Origin: Verrucomicrobiia bacterium
GTDB lineage: Bacteria; Verrucomicrobiota; Verrucomicrobiia; Limisphaerales; DASXHY01
DNA length: 64,000 bases
Direction: 5' to 3'
Assembly (NCBI GenBank): GCA_035629175.1
Contig: DASPIL010000037.1
Span: forward strand, 1 to 64,000
The position numbers and the translations under genes are program-made. Every line of letters begins with the position of its first letter. Position 1 is the stretch's first letter. Shown here one piece after another: positions 43,714-52,749 of the stretch. Below the pieces are notes generated by a model. The model had not been told where the DNA came from. It ran no database searches and worked only from the letters and a program-made list of their open reading frames with translations.

Positions 43714-44430
43714 ATGACCCCGATACTCACAGTGCGCGGACTGACGAAGACGTACCCGACCGAGGCAGGACCCCTCACCGTGTTGAAGGATGTCACACTT
43801 GATGTTCCGGCGGGCTCCACGTGCTCAATCGTCGGCCCATCGGGCAGCGGCAAGACGACCCTCCTCGGCCTTTGCGCCGGTCTCGATGAACCGAGCGCAG
43901 GATCGGTGTGCATCGGGGGACGCGAATTGCACACCGAAAACGAGGATGGCCGCGCGCGAATCCGGAATGAACTGGTCGGATTTGTGTTTCAGAACTTCCA
44001 ATTGATTCCCACTCTGACAGCGCTCGAGAACGTAATGGTGCCCCTGGAGCTTCAAGGCAAACGGAAGCTTCAGGATCGGGGACGCGAACTCCTCGCGAAA
44101 GTCGGGTTGGCCGACCGCCCAGACCATTATCCCGCACAATTGTCGGGCGGCGAACAGCAGCGCGTCGCGCTCGCACGCGCGTTCATGAACCAGCCCAAAA
44201 TCCTGTTCGCTGATGAGCCCACGGGGAATCTCGACGTGGAGACCGCCGAAAGGATTGTCGAATCGTTGTTCGAACTGAATGCCTCCTTCAATACTGCGCT
44301 TGTGCTCGTGACCCACAATCTTGAACTCGCACAACGAACGGATCGCATCTTCAAACTCCATCGCGGCGTCCTCGTCGCCGTGGAAGCCGGGCAGGGGAGA
44401 CACGCCCAGGCAACAGCCTCCACACGATGA
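43714..44430 (+). CDS. LolD/YbbA-like ABC transporter ATPase
   Basis: A 238-residue ATPase of the MacB/LolD/YbbA class, which powers mechanotransmission or lipoprotein release instead of ordinary import. It has Walker A GPSGSGKTTLLGL, the Q-loop VFQNFQLIPTLTALENV, the signature LSGGEQQRVALARA, Walker B ILFADEPTGNLD and the switch His in LVTHN. The ATG at 43714 has AGGGG just upstream and is preferred over a GTG at 43696. Its stop overlaps the permease start by 4 bases (ATGA). The pairing with a YbbP-like permease suggests a YbbAP-type complex. Confidence 0.94.
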   Translation: MTPILTVRGLTKTYPTEAGPLTVLKDVTLDVPAGSTCSIVGPSGSGKTTLLGLCAGLDEPSAGSVCIGGRELHTENEDGRARIRNELVGFVFQNFQLIPTLTALENVMVPLELQGKRKLQDRGRELLAKVGLADRPDHYPAQLSGGEQQRVALARAFMNQPKILFADEPTGNLDVETAERIVESLFELNASFNTALVLVTHNLELAQRTDRIFKLHRGVLVAVEAGQGRHAQATASTR

Positions 44431-46991
44431 AGTCCCTGCTCAGCGGCATCGCACACCTTCTTCGTTCCTGGACGTGGCTCATGGCCTGGCGCGACAGCCG
44501 TCGCAGCCGGCGGCGGCTGCTCCTGTATGCGGGATCAATCGTTCTCGGCATCGCCGCGCTGACTGCGATTTCCTCCTCGGGCCGCCAGATGCAGCAGGCG
44601 ATTGAAGAACAATCCAAGGCGCTGCTCGGCGCGGACCTGATGGTCAACACGCGGGATTCGGCTTTGAACGCGGAACAGGAGGAATTCCTCAAATCGCTCG
44701 GCGGCGAACAAGCGCGGGAAATTAATTTTGCCTCCATGGTTTACTTCGTGAAATCGGAAGGCACCCGCCTTGTCCAGGTGCGTGCCCTTGCAGGGAACTT
44801 CCCTTTCTATGGCGAATTGGAGACAAACCCTCGCGGCGCCATTGCTTCGTTGCGCAATGGCACGGGCGCACTGGTGGAGCAGAATCTCATGGATGTTTTT
44901 GGCGCGAAGATCGGCGATCCCATCAAAGTCGGCGAGATCACACTGCCCATCGCGGGCGTGCTGACGCGAGTGCCTGGGGAGACAATGGGATTCGGAACCA
45001 TCGCACCACGCGTTTACATCCCGCTCGCCAGCCTCGAGAACAGCGGCTTGATCGGCGAAGGGAGCCTCGCCCGGCAGAAGATCTATTTCAAATTGGCCGC
45101 GGAAGTGAACGTCGAGGCGTTCGCGGACAGCCGCCGCGATGAATTTCGCCGGCTCGGGTTGCGCTACGACACCGTGGAGGAACGCCAGCGCGATCTCGGC
45201 CGCGCGCTCGAGAACATGATGCGGTTCCTGAATCTCATCGGGTTCGTTGCGCTCCTGCTGGGAGGGGTCGGCGTGGCCAGCGGCATTCATGTCCACATGA
45301 AGCAGAAGCTTGGGACGATCGCGACGCTGCGTTGCGTCGGCTGTTCTACGGGGCAGTCGTTTGCGATTTACCTGGCGCAAGCAATGGCACTCGGTGCGGT
45401 GGGCGCCGTGCTGGGCGCTGGAATTGGCGTGTTGATTCAATACTTTGTTCCTTCGCTGCTCGGTGAATTCATCCCGTTCGAAGTTCGGCCCGCGATTTCA
45501 TGGAGCGGCCTTTGGACTGGAATCTGGATCGGTTTCCTCATTTGCATGCTGTTCGCATTGCTCCCGCTGATTCCCGTGCGACGTGTGCCGCCACTGGCTG
45601 CGTTGCGCTCGGCCTTCAGCGAACGCTCAAGTGACAGACGGGATCCGATGCTCTGGCTGGCCTGCCTGCTCATTCTTGCGGGACTCGTTGCATTCGGCGT
45701 GCTGCAAAGCCGCGAATGGCAGCATGGCGTGGGATACGCCGTCGGGATCATCGTGGCGTTCGGGTGCCTTGGGGGCCTCGCTTCGTTGGTCGCATGGATT
45801 TCCCGCAAGGTCACATCCGCGTCGTGGCCCTTCATCTGGCGGCACGGCATGTCGAACCTGTATCGTCCGAACAACCGGACCGTGTTGCTCATGGTTTCGT
45901 TGGGAATGGGAACCTTCCTTGTCCTGACGCTATATCTGGTCCAGATGAATCTGCTCGGCGAGTTGCTGCGGCCCAAAAGCGAGCAGGACGGCAATGCCGT
46001 GTTGTTTGATATTCAAAATGACCAGCGTCAAGACGTCCGAAACGTCCTGCAGTCACAAGGCCTGCCCGTTCTCGAGGATGTGCCGATGATTTCCATGCGC
46101 CTGCGAGCAATCAAGGGTCGGACGGTGGAGGAAATCCGCAATGATCCCCGCAGCAACATTCGCGGATGGGCGCTCGGACGGGAATACAGATCAACCTACC
46201 GCGGCAGCCTGGTTGCCACGGAGAAACTGCTGGAAGGGACATGGCACTCGCGGGTGGAAAACGTAAACGATCCGATTCCCGTTTCGCTGGAGGAGGGGAT
46301 TGCGCGAAACCTGCATGTCGGGATCGGCGACGAGATTGAATTCGATGTGCAAGGGGTTCCCGTTCGAACGCGTGTTGCCAGTTTGCGTGAAGTCGATTGG
46401 CGGCGGCTCTCGCCAAACTTTTTTGTGGTGTTTCCCGAGGGTGCGATCGAGGAAGCGCCCGCGATGCACATGATGGTGACCCGGGTTCAATCGAGCGAAC
46501 AATCGGCGCGATTGCAGCGCGAGGTGGTGCGGCAATTTCCAAACGTTTCCGCGGCTGACCTGACGCTCATTCTCCAAACGGTCGGATCCGTTCTCGACAA
46601 GATCAGCTTTGTAGTGAGATTCATGGCGCTGTTCACCGTGGGAACGGGGTTGATCGTGCTGGGCGGCACGATCGTCAGCGGAAGATATCAGCGTCTGCGC
46701 GAGAGCATCCTGCTTCGAACCCTTGGCGCGAGCCGGCGCCAGGTGCTGCAGATTCTGACGGTGGAGTATTTCCTATTGGGCGCACTTGCCGCGCTGACAG
46801 GAATTTTATTCGCGGTTGCCGCCAGCTGGATGCTCGCGTCGCATGTCTTCGACCTGAAGCCGCGCTTTTACCCAATGCCGCTATTCATCGCGGTAGGCAC
46901 CGTGTCGCTGCTGACAGTGATCTTTGGGTTGCTCGGAAACCGCACCGTGTTAAATCGCCCGCCGCTTGAGGTTTTGCGGGAAGAGGGATAG
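44427..46991 (+). CDS. YbbP/FtsX-like ABC transporter permease
   Basis: An 854-residue inner-membrane permease with one N-terminal helix, a large periplasmic MacB-core-like domain (about 60-260), three helices forming an FtsX domain (about 270-400), two further hydrophobic segments (about 410-470), a second periplasmic region (about 510-710) and a last FtsX domain (about 720-850) with the LGASRRQVLQI motif. This duplicated FtsX layout is that of E. coli YbbP. The E. coli YbbAP substrate is poorly defined. The ATG overlaps the ATPase stop, implying coupled translation. The end of the gene is 36 bp from the convergent adk. Confidence 0.9.
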   Translation: MKSLLSGIAHLLRSWTWLMAWRDSRRSRRRLLLYAGSIVLGIAALTAISSSGRQMQQAIEEQSKALLGADLMVNTRDSALNAEQEEFLKSLGGEQAREINFASMVYFVKSEGTRLVQVRALAGNFPFYGELETNPRGAIASLRNGTGALVEQNLMDVFGAKIGDPIKVGEITLPIAGVLTRVPGETMGFGTIAPRVYIPLASLENSGLIGEGSLARQKIYFKLAAEVNVEAFADSRRDEFRRLGLRYDTVEERQRDLGRALENMMRFLNLIGFVALLLGGVGVASGIHVHMKQKLGTIATLRCVGCSTGQSFAIYLAQAMALGAVGAVLGAGIGVLIQYFVPSLLGEFIPFEVRPAISWSGLWTGIWIGFLICMLFALLPLIPVRRVPPLAALRSAFSERSSDRRDPMLWLACLLILAGLVAFGVLQSREWQHGVGYAVGIIVAFGCLGGLASLVAWISRKVTSASWPFIWRHGMSNLYRPNNRTVLLMVSLGMGTFLVLTLYLVQMNLLGELLRPKSEQDGNAVLFDIQNDQRQDVRNVLQSQGLPVLEDVPMISMRLRAIKGRTVEEIRNDPRSNIRGWALGREYRSTYRGSLVATEKLLEGTWHSRVENVNDPIPVSLEEGIARNLHVGIGDEIEFDVQGVPVRTRVASLREVDWRRLSPNFFVVFPEGAIEEAPAMHMMVTRVQSSEQSARLQREVVRQFPNVSAADLTLILQTVGSVLDKISFVVRFMALFTVGTGLIVLGGTIVSGRYQRLRESILLRTLGASRRQVLQILTVEYFLLGALAALTGILFAVAASWMLASHVFDLKPRFYPMPLFIAVGTVSLLTVIFGLLGNRTVLNRPPLEVLREEG

Positions 46992-47027
46992 CAGCGTTTT
47001 GAAGTCGATTACACTGAAAATGCGAAC

Positions 47028-47609
47028 TTACGTCCGGATCACCTTGCCAAGAATATCCACGAGCACCTTGGCGGGTGGTTGATCAGCGTCGATGCGATGC
47101 ACCAGTTCGCCGCCGTAATAATCCAGCAAGGGCATGGTCTCCGTTTCGTAGGTTTTCAGGCGTTCACGGATCACCTCGAGGCTTGCGTCATCCAGGCGAT
47201 TTTCGCGCAGCGCGCGGCGCTGAAGCCGGCGGACGAGGTTTTCAAAATTGGTGCAGCTCAGGTAAAAAATTCCAAGCACGTCCAACGTGTCTTTGAGCAT
47301 TTCTGCCTGGTTCACGTTTCGCGGAATGCCATCCAGCACCAGCGTGTCCTGCTCCGGGTGAAACTGTCCCGCGCGTGTGCTGCCGTCGATGAACTGCCGC
47401 CACAGCGCCACGGTTTGCTCATCGGGCACCAGCTGGCCGCGGCTGGAATACTCAATGAAGATGCGGCCGATGGGACTGTCGATCCGCAGGTTGCGGAAGA
47501 CATCGCCGCAGGCGCAGTGAAAGAAACCTGGGATGGTTCCAAAGATTTTCCCCTGCGTGCCCTTGCCCGCGCCCGGCGCGCCGAACAACAGAATCGTGCG
47601 GTATTTCAT
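47028..47609 (-). CDS. adk: Adenylate kinase, short-lid type
   Basis: Interconverts ATP, AMP and ADP. The 193-residue protein has the P-loop LFGAPGAGKGTQGKIF, the CGDVFRNLR AMP-binding segment, LDGIPRN, and RRLQRRALRENRLDD, which indicates a short lid without the zinc-like insertion. The C-terminal YETETMPLLDYY motif is typical. It is the last gene of a likely minus-strand operon: nnr, a hypothetical membrane protein, adk. Adenylate kinase is essential; a second, longer copy elsewhere cannot be excluded. Confidence 0.93.
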   Translation of the reverse strand: MKYRTILLFGAPGAGKGTQGKIFGTIPGFFHCACGDVFRNLRIDSPIGRIFIEYSSRGQLVPDEQTVALWRQFIDGSTRAGQFHPEQDTLVLDGIPRNVNQAEMLKDTLDVLGIFYLSCTNFENLVRRLQRRALRENRLDDASLEVIRERLKTYETETMPLLDYYGGELVHRIDADQPPAKVLVDILGKVIRT

Positions 47610-47655
47610 TCCTGTGGTGAAACGCTGCGCGCGCAGTCCGTGAACCTCCCGCGGC

Positions 47656-48618
47656 TCAGGCGTCCTTGTGCTTCAGTTGAATCTCCTGGATTTCTGAGAA
47701 CGGCACCATCACTTCCTCAGTGGCGTGGCCTTTCTGAATCTCCAGGTGAATGTCGTTGCCAGTGATCCGCGTAATGCGGCGGGCGACATAGTTTCCGCGG
47801 GCGGCCTTGATTCCCAGCACCATGTCCTTGTCGGCCTCGCGTTTCACAACGCCGAAAAAGTTCGGGAACTTGGTTTCGAAGAACCTGCGGTTGAACGTGA
47901 ATGCGCCACGCTGGAAGGTTTGCGTGGGAGGCAGGCCGGCGGCAGCTCCGCTTTCATGATGCGCCAGGTGAAGGCCGCTGCGCGCTTCCGCTGCCGCTGC
48001 AGCCTCGGCTTCTGGATTCGGGGGCATGCTGAAAACAGGCGCCGCACCCGCGGCCGCTTCAGTCAGGACGCCTTCTTCTTCGGGTGACGACATTCGCGTC
48101 GGCATGCTCAGGAAAATGATTGGCCCAATGATAGGCGCGACGGCGGCGACACCGCAGACCAGCACTTTGGGCCGCGCACGGAACACCGCGATTTCATACG
48201 CCGCATAGATATTGGCGCCGTAAACCACCAGGACCAGGAGGACGCCCACGCTCGACGAGAACAGGGCACCGAACAACGATTGCTCAGGCGGACGTTCCAA
48301 TCGCGGAACGGGTTTGATATCGATCGCGGTTCTCTGCAGCCGCTCCTCCTCCGAGATCTCGATGAACGGCTCGACGAACGGAGTGATTTTAGAATTTTCA
48401 GAAAGCCGTTTCAGGTCCGCCTGGCTGAAACGAGTCCATCCGATGCGATCCGAATAGGTATCATCCGGCAGCCGCACCACCAGCCCGCTTTCGTTGAAGG
48501 AGACAACTTCTCCCGTGACGGTTTGGCCGTCCGCCAGTTGGAACGTGTCTGCACGGGCGATCCCGATCAGCAACCCGCACAGCAGCAAACCAATGCAGAT
48601 GAAATTAAGTTTTCGCAC
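47656..48618 (-). CDS. Hypothetical exported membrane protein
   Basis: A 320-residue protein of unknown function. A signal peptide-like segment (residues about 5-23, ending in ARA) is followed by a small beta domain (FQLADGQTVTGEVVSF, reminiscent of Sm-like or SLA1-type folds), two hydrophobic segments (about 120-145 and 152-172), a Glu/Ala-rich linker (about 185-215), and a C-terminal basic/beta region with KFPNFFGVVKREADKDMVLGIKAA. The start is a GTG at 48618. It lies 15 bp after nnr and 46 bp before adk, in the same direction, so the three genes are probably co-transcribed. I recognise no family. Confidence 0.8.
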   Translation of the reverse strand: MRKLNFICIGLLLCGLLIGIARADTFQLADGQTVTGEVVSFNESGLVVRLPDDTYSDRIGWTRFSQADLKRLSENSKITPFVEPFIEISEEERLQRTAIDIKPVPRLERPPEQSLFGALFSSSVGVLLVLVVYGANIYAAYEIAVFRARPKVLVCGVAAVAPIIGPIIFLSMPTRMSSPEEEGVLTEAAAGAAPVFSMPPNPEAEAAAAAEARSGLHLAHHESGAAAGLPPTQTFQRGAFTFNRRFFETKFPNFFGVVKREADKDMVLGIKAARGNYVARRITRITGNDIHLEIQKGHATEEVMVPFSEIQEIQLKHKDA

Positions 48619-48633
48619 AGCTCGATTTCCTTA

Positions 48634-50064
48634 TCAGATGGATTTCGTGATAGGAAGGAAATTTCCGGTCAACGCAGCGACGAGCTCTTCGACCACCCAA
48701 TTGGGGCGCGATTCGTCCAACGCGTCGGCTGTCGCGCCGTGTCGCCAGACTGCAAATTGAATTGTTTTGGAAACGTCCGCCTGAAGCGCAGGTTGCGCCA
48801 GGAGTCCCGCCAGAAATCCAGCCAGCACGTCGCCGGATCCGCCTTGCCCAAGATTTGGCCCGCCGCTCGGATTGAGGAAGAGATTTCCGGAGGACGACCC
48901 CACGACAGTTTGGAATCCCTTCAAAGCCACATGGCAATTCGCAAACGTTGCGGACAGCTTTCGAACGGCATTCGCGCGATCCACCTGCACCTCGGAAACC
49001 GTGCTCTCCAGCAGGCGCGCTGCTTCTCCCGGATGCGGTGTGATTACTCGGGGCGCCGCTGATGTGATCCTGCCCTTCGGCAGCCAGGCGAGCGCGCTTG
49101 CATCCACAACCATGGGAACGTCAGCGCTGCGCCATAGAAGTTCCACCGTTGATTGCAACCCCGCCGGGATGTCAGCGCCGGCCAGGCCGGGACCTGCCAG
49201 CAACGCATCAAACTTTTCGAACGAGATATTTTCCGACCAGGGTCCTACCATGACGGCCTGCAAATGTGCAGCCGCGATGGGATAAACTGGCGCGCTCGTA
49301 ATCAGAGTAACCAGGCCGGGCCGCGCGCGCTGGGCGCCACGGGCAGCGAGCACCGCGGCGCCGTGGAAGCCGGTGCTTCCCGCTATGATCCCAACATGCC
49401 CAAAGCTGCCTTTGTGCATTGAAGGTTTTCTTCGCGGGGGAAAATTGCGGAAATCGGATTCATGGATCCACTGCAAATCTGAAGTCGCTGGGCAGGACAC
49501 GAGCCCGACGTCAGGAGTTATTTCCAGTCGACCTGTGTAACGATAGGCTGCGGGCCGCACCAATCCAACCTTTGGCGATCCGACCGTGAGGGTCACGACA
49601 GCTTCTACGGCGGCTCCGTGCGGTTCGCCCGTATCAGCGTCCAACCCCGACGGAACATCGATCGCGAGCACTGGCAACTGCGAGGCGTTAATGCGTTCGA
49701 TGAAACGAATCCACGCGGCGTTGAGCGGGCGGTTGATTCCTATCCCAAACAGGCCATCAATCACGAGCGCGGGCGGAATACCCAGCAGCGTTTCGAGTTC
49801 TGGAAGGTCCTCCTCAGGGTTGCGGACCTGCAGCATGTCGATGCGGCGATCCTCGAGTTGCTCAAGTGCGCTGCGGGCGTCGGCGCCGTTGTTTCCGGTG
49901 CCTGCGAGAACAATGATGAGGTCGCCCGGCGCGGTGAGTTCGACTGCACGTCGAGCAACCGAGCGGCCGACCCGGCGGATGACCTCCGCCTCGGACATGC
50001 CGGTTTTCCACGTGGCGTTTTCCCATTCCCGCATTTGGGCAACGCTGATGATCGGGACTGGCAT
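48634..50064 (-). CDS. nnr: Bifunctional NAD(P)HX epimerase/dehydratase
   Basis: Repairs hydrated NAD(P)H. The N-terminal half (about 1-215) is the YjeF-type epimerase with VLAGTGNNGADAR and IDVPSGLDADTG. The C-terminal half (about 220-476) is the ADP/ATP-dependent dehydratase with HKGSFGHVGIIAGS, VVDASALAWLP, VITPHPGEAARLL and the signature PNLGQGGSGDVLAGFLAGLLAQ region. The NNGAD segment replaces the usual NNGGDG, a mild change. The length (476) fits the fused bacterial form. It begins the operon with the hypothetical membrane protein and adk. Confidence 0.94.
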   Translation of the reverse strand: MPVPIISVAQMREWENATWKTGMSEAEVIRRVGRSVARRAVELTAPGDLIIVLAGTGNNGADARSALEQLEDRRIDMLQVRNPEEDLPELETLLGIPPALVIDGLFGIGINRPLNAAWIRFIERINASQLPVLAIDVPSGLDADTGEPHGAAVEAVVTLTVGSPKVGLVRPAAYRYTGRLEITPDVGLVSCPATSDLQWIHESDFRNFPPRRKPSMHKGSFGHVGIIAGSTGFHGAAVLAARGAQRARPGLVTLITSAPVYPIAAAHLQAVMVGPWSENISFEKFDALLAGPGLAGADIPAGLQSTVELLWRSADVPMVVDASALAWLPKGRITSAAPRVITPHPGEAARLLESTVSEVQVDRANAVRKLSATFANCHVALKGFQTVVGSSSGNLFLNPSGGPNLGQGGSGDVLAGFLAGLLAQPALQADVSKTIQFAVWRHGATADALDESRPNWVVEELVAALTGNFLPITKSI

Positions 50065-50377
50065 GCGCGGAGGCTATACAGAGGAGTTGCCGCGAGGAAA
50101 GAATCAAAGATCGAACGTTGGAATCCGAGACGCATCTCGAGGTCTGACAGCGGATGCTCCCGCGTTCACGCCGGAGTGGGTCGAACGCTTCGCGGTTCCG
50201 CTAAACCTCCAGTCAGGTGTGATCCATTATAGTCTCATGAACAATCTCCCCACGCTCGTGTGGTGTGCAGGCGTCGCCGCCCTCGACGGCGCGAGTAACA
50301 GCAACGATTTCGTTGTCGACGTCCGACACTGCCTGGTGCACGGTTTTGTCCATGAGGACGGCCATCAAACCGATTCC
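50065..50377. other. Divergent intergenic region
   Basis: About 313 bp between nnr (minus) and a small secreted-protein gene (plus). The plus frame of the small gene is open throughout, but the upstream part has no conserved content and would mask its signal peptide. No other signal was found. Confidence 0.5.
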
Positions 50378-50839
50378 ATGAAAACCTTCATTTCACTTCT
50401 TCTACCACTGTTCGCTTGGTGCTCCGCTCCTGCCGCTTCACTTGAGGAGCGGGTGGAGAATACCGACGGCATCGCAGTTGTTTCGGTATCCAACGTCATA
50501 ACGAGCGTCATGACAAACGCGGCAGGCGTCCGGGTCACGCTGTATAGCGCCGACGCGGCGATCGAGCGTACGTTGAGAGGAACCTTACCCGTTCGCTTCC
50601 GCCTGCAAGGCGAGACGAAGACGGTTCACTTTTCGACGGGACCGTATTCCGAAGAATTACTCAGCCGGAGGTTCCTTGTGTTCCTCAAGCGCTCGGGCGC
50701 GTTCTATACGCCTTCCGACGCGGATGGTCTTTGCATGATCATTGGACCAGGGCAGCCGAAGGATGACAGGGTGCTTTGGCCTGAGTGCACGAGTCTGGAG
50801 GAAGCAGAAACGGCAATCCGCAGATCGGCTAGACCATGA
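50378..50839 (+). CDS. Small secreted hypothetical protein
   Basis: A 153-residue protein with a clear signal peptide (MKTFISLLLPLFAWCSAPAA, cleavage near residue 20). The mature part contains VENTDGIAVVSVSNVITSVM, a predicted beta-rich core (VRVTLYSADAAIERTLRG) and two cysteines (CMIIGPGQ, WPEC). I recognise no family. The start at 50378 was chosen for the signal peptide; there is no good ribosome binding site. It stands alone. Confidence 0.6.
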   Translation: MKTFISLLLPLFAWCSAPAASLEERVENTDGIAVVSVSNVITSVMTNAAGVRVTLYSADAAIERTLRGTLPVRFRLQGETKTVHFSTGPYSEELLSRRFLVFLKRSGAFYTPSDADGLCMIIGPGQPKDDRVLWPECTSLEEAETAIRRSARP

Positions 50840-50973
50840 CTACGGTGGCTCATGATAAGTGATCCGGCTGGATGGCTGCGGAACTGAGCCGAGCCACCTC
50901 ACATCCAACGGCAATTGTCTTTGCGCCGTTGGCCGCAGACGAACCATTTGTATCCGGCCGATCAACTATTTTT

Positions 50974-51258
50974 ATGAGTTCAATTGCGCCAGCAGTCACG
51001 AATAGTCCACATCGGTCAGCGAAATGGCTTAAATTCCTCCTGCAATTCTTCCTCGCGTTCTGCGTCATGTTCTTTATTTCGTCCCTTGCTGGCGAGCTGC
51101 AGAACGCGTTGGGCTCTCCCACGTCCCGTTCGACGCTGGCCACATTCATGACCCGGGTTTGGTTCAGCTTTGCATTCACCGGAATGATGTTCCTTCTGAT
51201 TTTTGTCGTTCTTGCAGTGGCAGTGGATCAGGAAAACATTTCCCCCGAAAAAACGTAG
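50974..51258 (+). CDS. Small two-helix membrane protein
   Basis: A 94-residue hypothetical protein with two hydrophobic segments (about 19-35 and 62-85) and charged ends (SAKWLK, DQENISPEKT). No family is recognised. An open frame on the other strand overlaps it, but its translation lacks membrane or domain features. The codon bias and two credible helices favour this strand; still, its reality is uncertain. Confidence 0.5.
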   Translation: MSSIAPAVTNSPHRSAKWLKFLLQFFLAFCVMFFISSLAGELQNALGSPTSRSTLATFMTRVWFSFAFTGMMFLLIFVVLAVAVDQENISPEKT

Positions 51259-51339
51259 TTTGGTTCGTTTGAATCGAATGAAGGCGGGCTGTATTGGGTG
51301 GGAGTCACCCGCTCGAAACCGCGGACGAATGGCGACGGC

Positions 51340-52749
51340 TCAACTTTCCTCGAACAATAGACGCGTGTCGTAGGGTCGCAGGGGCGGTCCGGCGAAAGAT
51401 TGTTCGGCTCTAACGATGACCAGGTCTGCCGAGTTGACCTTGATCGTGCGTGTTGCCGGATTGATGTCGTACCAATCAATCCCGAATTCCCGCCCTTCGC
51501 CGACGCTGACCCGCAGTCTGCAGGAGTCCACCATCCGAACCGTTAACGCGGCGCCGTAAGAGAAGCCGTGTTCCCCAACGACGTTGTAGCCACTGAATTC
51601 CGGGAGCACGGGCCGAATCTCGGGTTTCGCAACGCGCCGATTCACCTGGCGTTGCGCCCGAATCAGTTCGTCGTACATCGGCTGGCAAAGACGCCGTTCG
51701 AGTTTCGCATTGGACGAATGCAGTTCCCAAAGCCCCATCTGCGCCCAGCGACTCTGGTCATGCCATTCGGGCATGCCCAGGATGGGATAGAGACACACTC
51801 CCCGCAGGGGCACGCCCTCAGCGAGCAGGGAGTCAACTTCGCGAACCAATGCGTTCAGCCAGCGCGGTCGCATGTCGCCGACATGTGACGTTTCGGTGAT
51901 GAGCAGGTCGCCGCCGTAACGCGCGTGCACTTTCTTGATGAGCGTGCGGAGCGGAACCCGTTTCGGATGATCCTCCGGCAGAGGCTCCTCATCGCGGCCA
52001 AGAATCCATTGATTGGTCCAATAATAATTAACGCCGACGATATCGAGATGTTCGCGGCTGCCGCCGAGTTCCGGCATGAGGCGTCCCGCGAGCATGTCCC
52101 ACGATTCGAAGACTGCGTTGTCGTTGAAATGTTCCGCTGCTTCGCGCGCATCGGAACTGTCTGCCTCGGGAAGCACATGACAGAGCGGATCCACATTGAC
52201 GATCCTCGCATCCGGGACGACCTCACGGATTGCGTTAATTCCCGCAATGGCAGCCCGGATGAGCGCCTGCTTCAGTTCCGGGCCGCGGCCAGTGCAATGC
52301 GGCGCAAAGCGTCCGACGGTGCCGCCAGCCCATGAAAAAAACGAGGGCTCGTTGACAGGGGTGAAATAGCAGGTTCGCGGCCGGCTGGCGCAGATGTGGC
52401 GGGCTGCGGCCTGGCAATAGTCAGCAAAACGTTCCGTGAACTCTTTCGAGAACGGATCCAGCTCGGAAGGATAACCGTAATGAAACAAATCCCAGATCAC
52501 CTCGATGTCATACTTCCGGCTGGCGTGCAGGAACGGATCGACGGAGCTGAAGTCATAATGTCCGCGCTGGTCGACGATCGGCCAGCGGATGGCTTCACGG
52601 GCAGCATAAATCCCCGCTTCGTGCAGCAGCCGGTAATCGCTTTCCGCATGCTGGTCGTGGTGCGTGGCGGCCACCTGATCGATCCATTCGCCCTGTGCGT
52701 TGTATCCCGTAGCGCATTCGAACCCCGCCAGAAAAAAACTACGAAACAT
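51340..52749 (-). CDS. GH1-like (clan GH-A) glycosidase, second of a pair
   Basis: A 469-residue intracellular glycoside hydrolase of clan GH-A, GH1-like. The acid/base Glu lies in YFTPVNEPSFFSWA and the nucleophile Glu in LLITETSHVG. The N-terminus (FLAGFECATG) follows the GH1 beginning, and residues about 390-469 form a beta-rich tail not usual for GH1. No signal peptide is seen. Its start lies 11 bp inside the preceding GH1-like gene, so the two are translationally coupled. The substrate is probably a beta-linked oligosaccharide. Confidence 0.85.
   Translation of the reverse strand: MFRSFFLAGFECATGYNAQGEWIDQVAATHHDQHAESDYRLLHEAGIYAAREAIRWPIVDQRGHYDFSSVDPFLHASRKYDIEVIWDLFHYGYPSELDPFSKEFTERFADYCQAAARHICASRPRTCYFTPVNEPSFFSWAGGTVGRFAPHCTGRGPELKQALIRAAIAGINAIREVVPDARIVNVDPLCHVLPEADSSDAREAAEHFNDNAVFESWDMLAGRLMPELGGSREHLDIVGVNYYWTNQWILGRDEEPLPEDHPKRVPLRTLIKKVHARYGGDLLITETSHVGDMRPRWLNALVREVDSLLAEGVPLRGVCLYPILGMPEWHDQSRWAQMGLWELHSSNAKLERRLCQPMYDELIRAQRQVNRRVAKPEIRPVLPEFSGYNVVGEHGFSYGAALTVRMVDSCRLRVSVGEGREFGIDWYDINPATRTIKVNSADLVIVRAEQSFAGPPLRPYDTRLLFEES

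Noticed and set aside
49586-50377. Upstream extension of the small secreted protein gene
   Set aside because: The extension lies mostly opposite nnr and would bury a good signal peptide in the middle of the protein.
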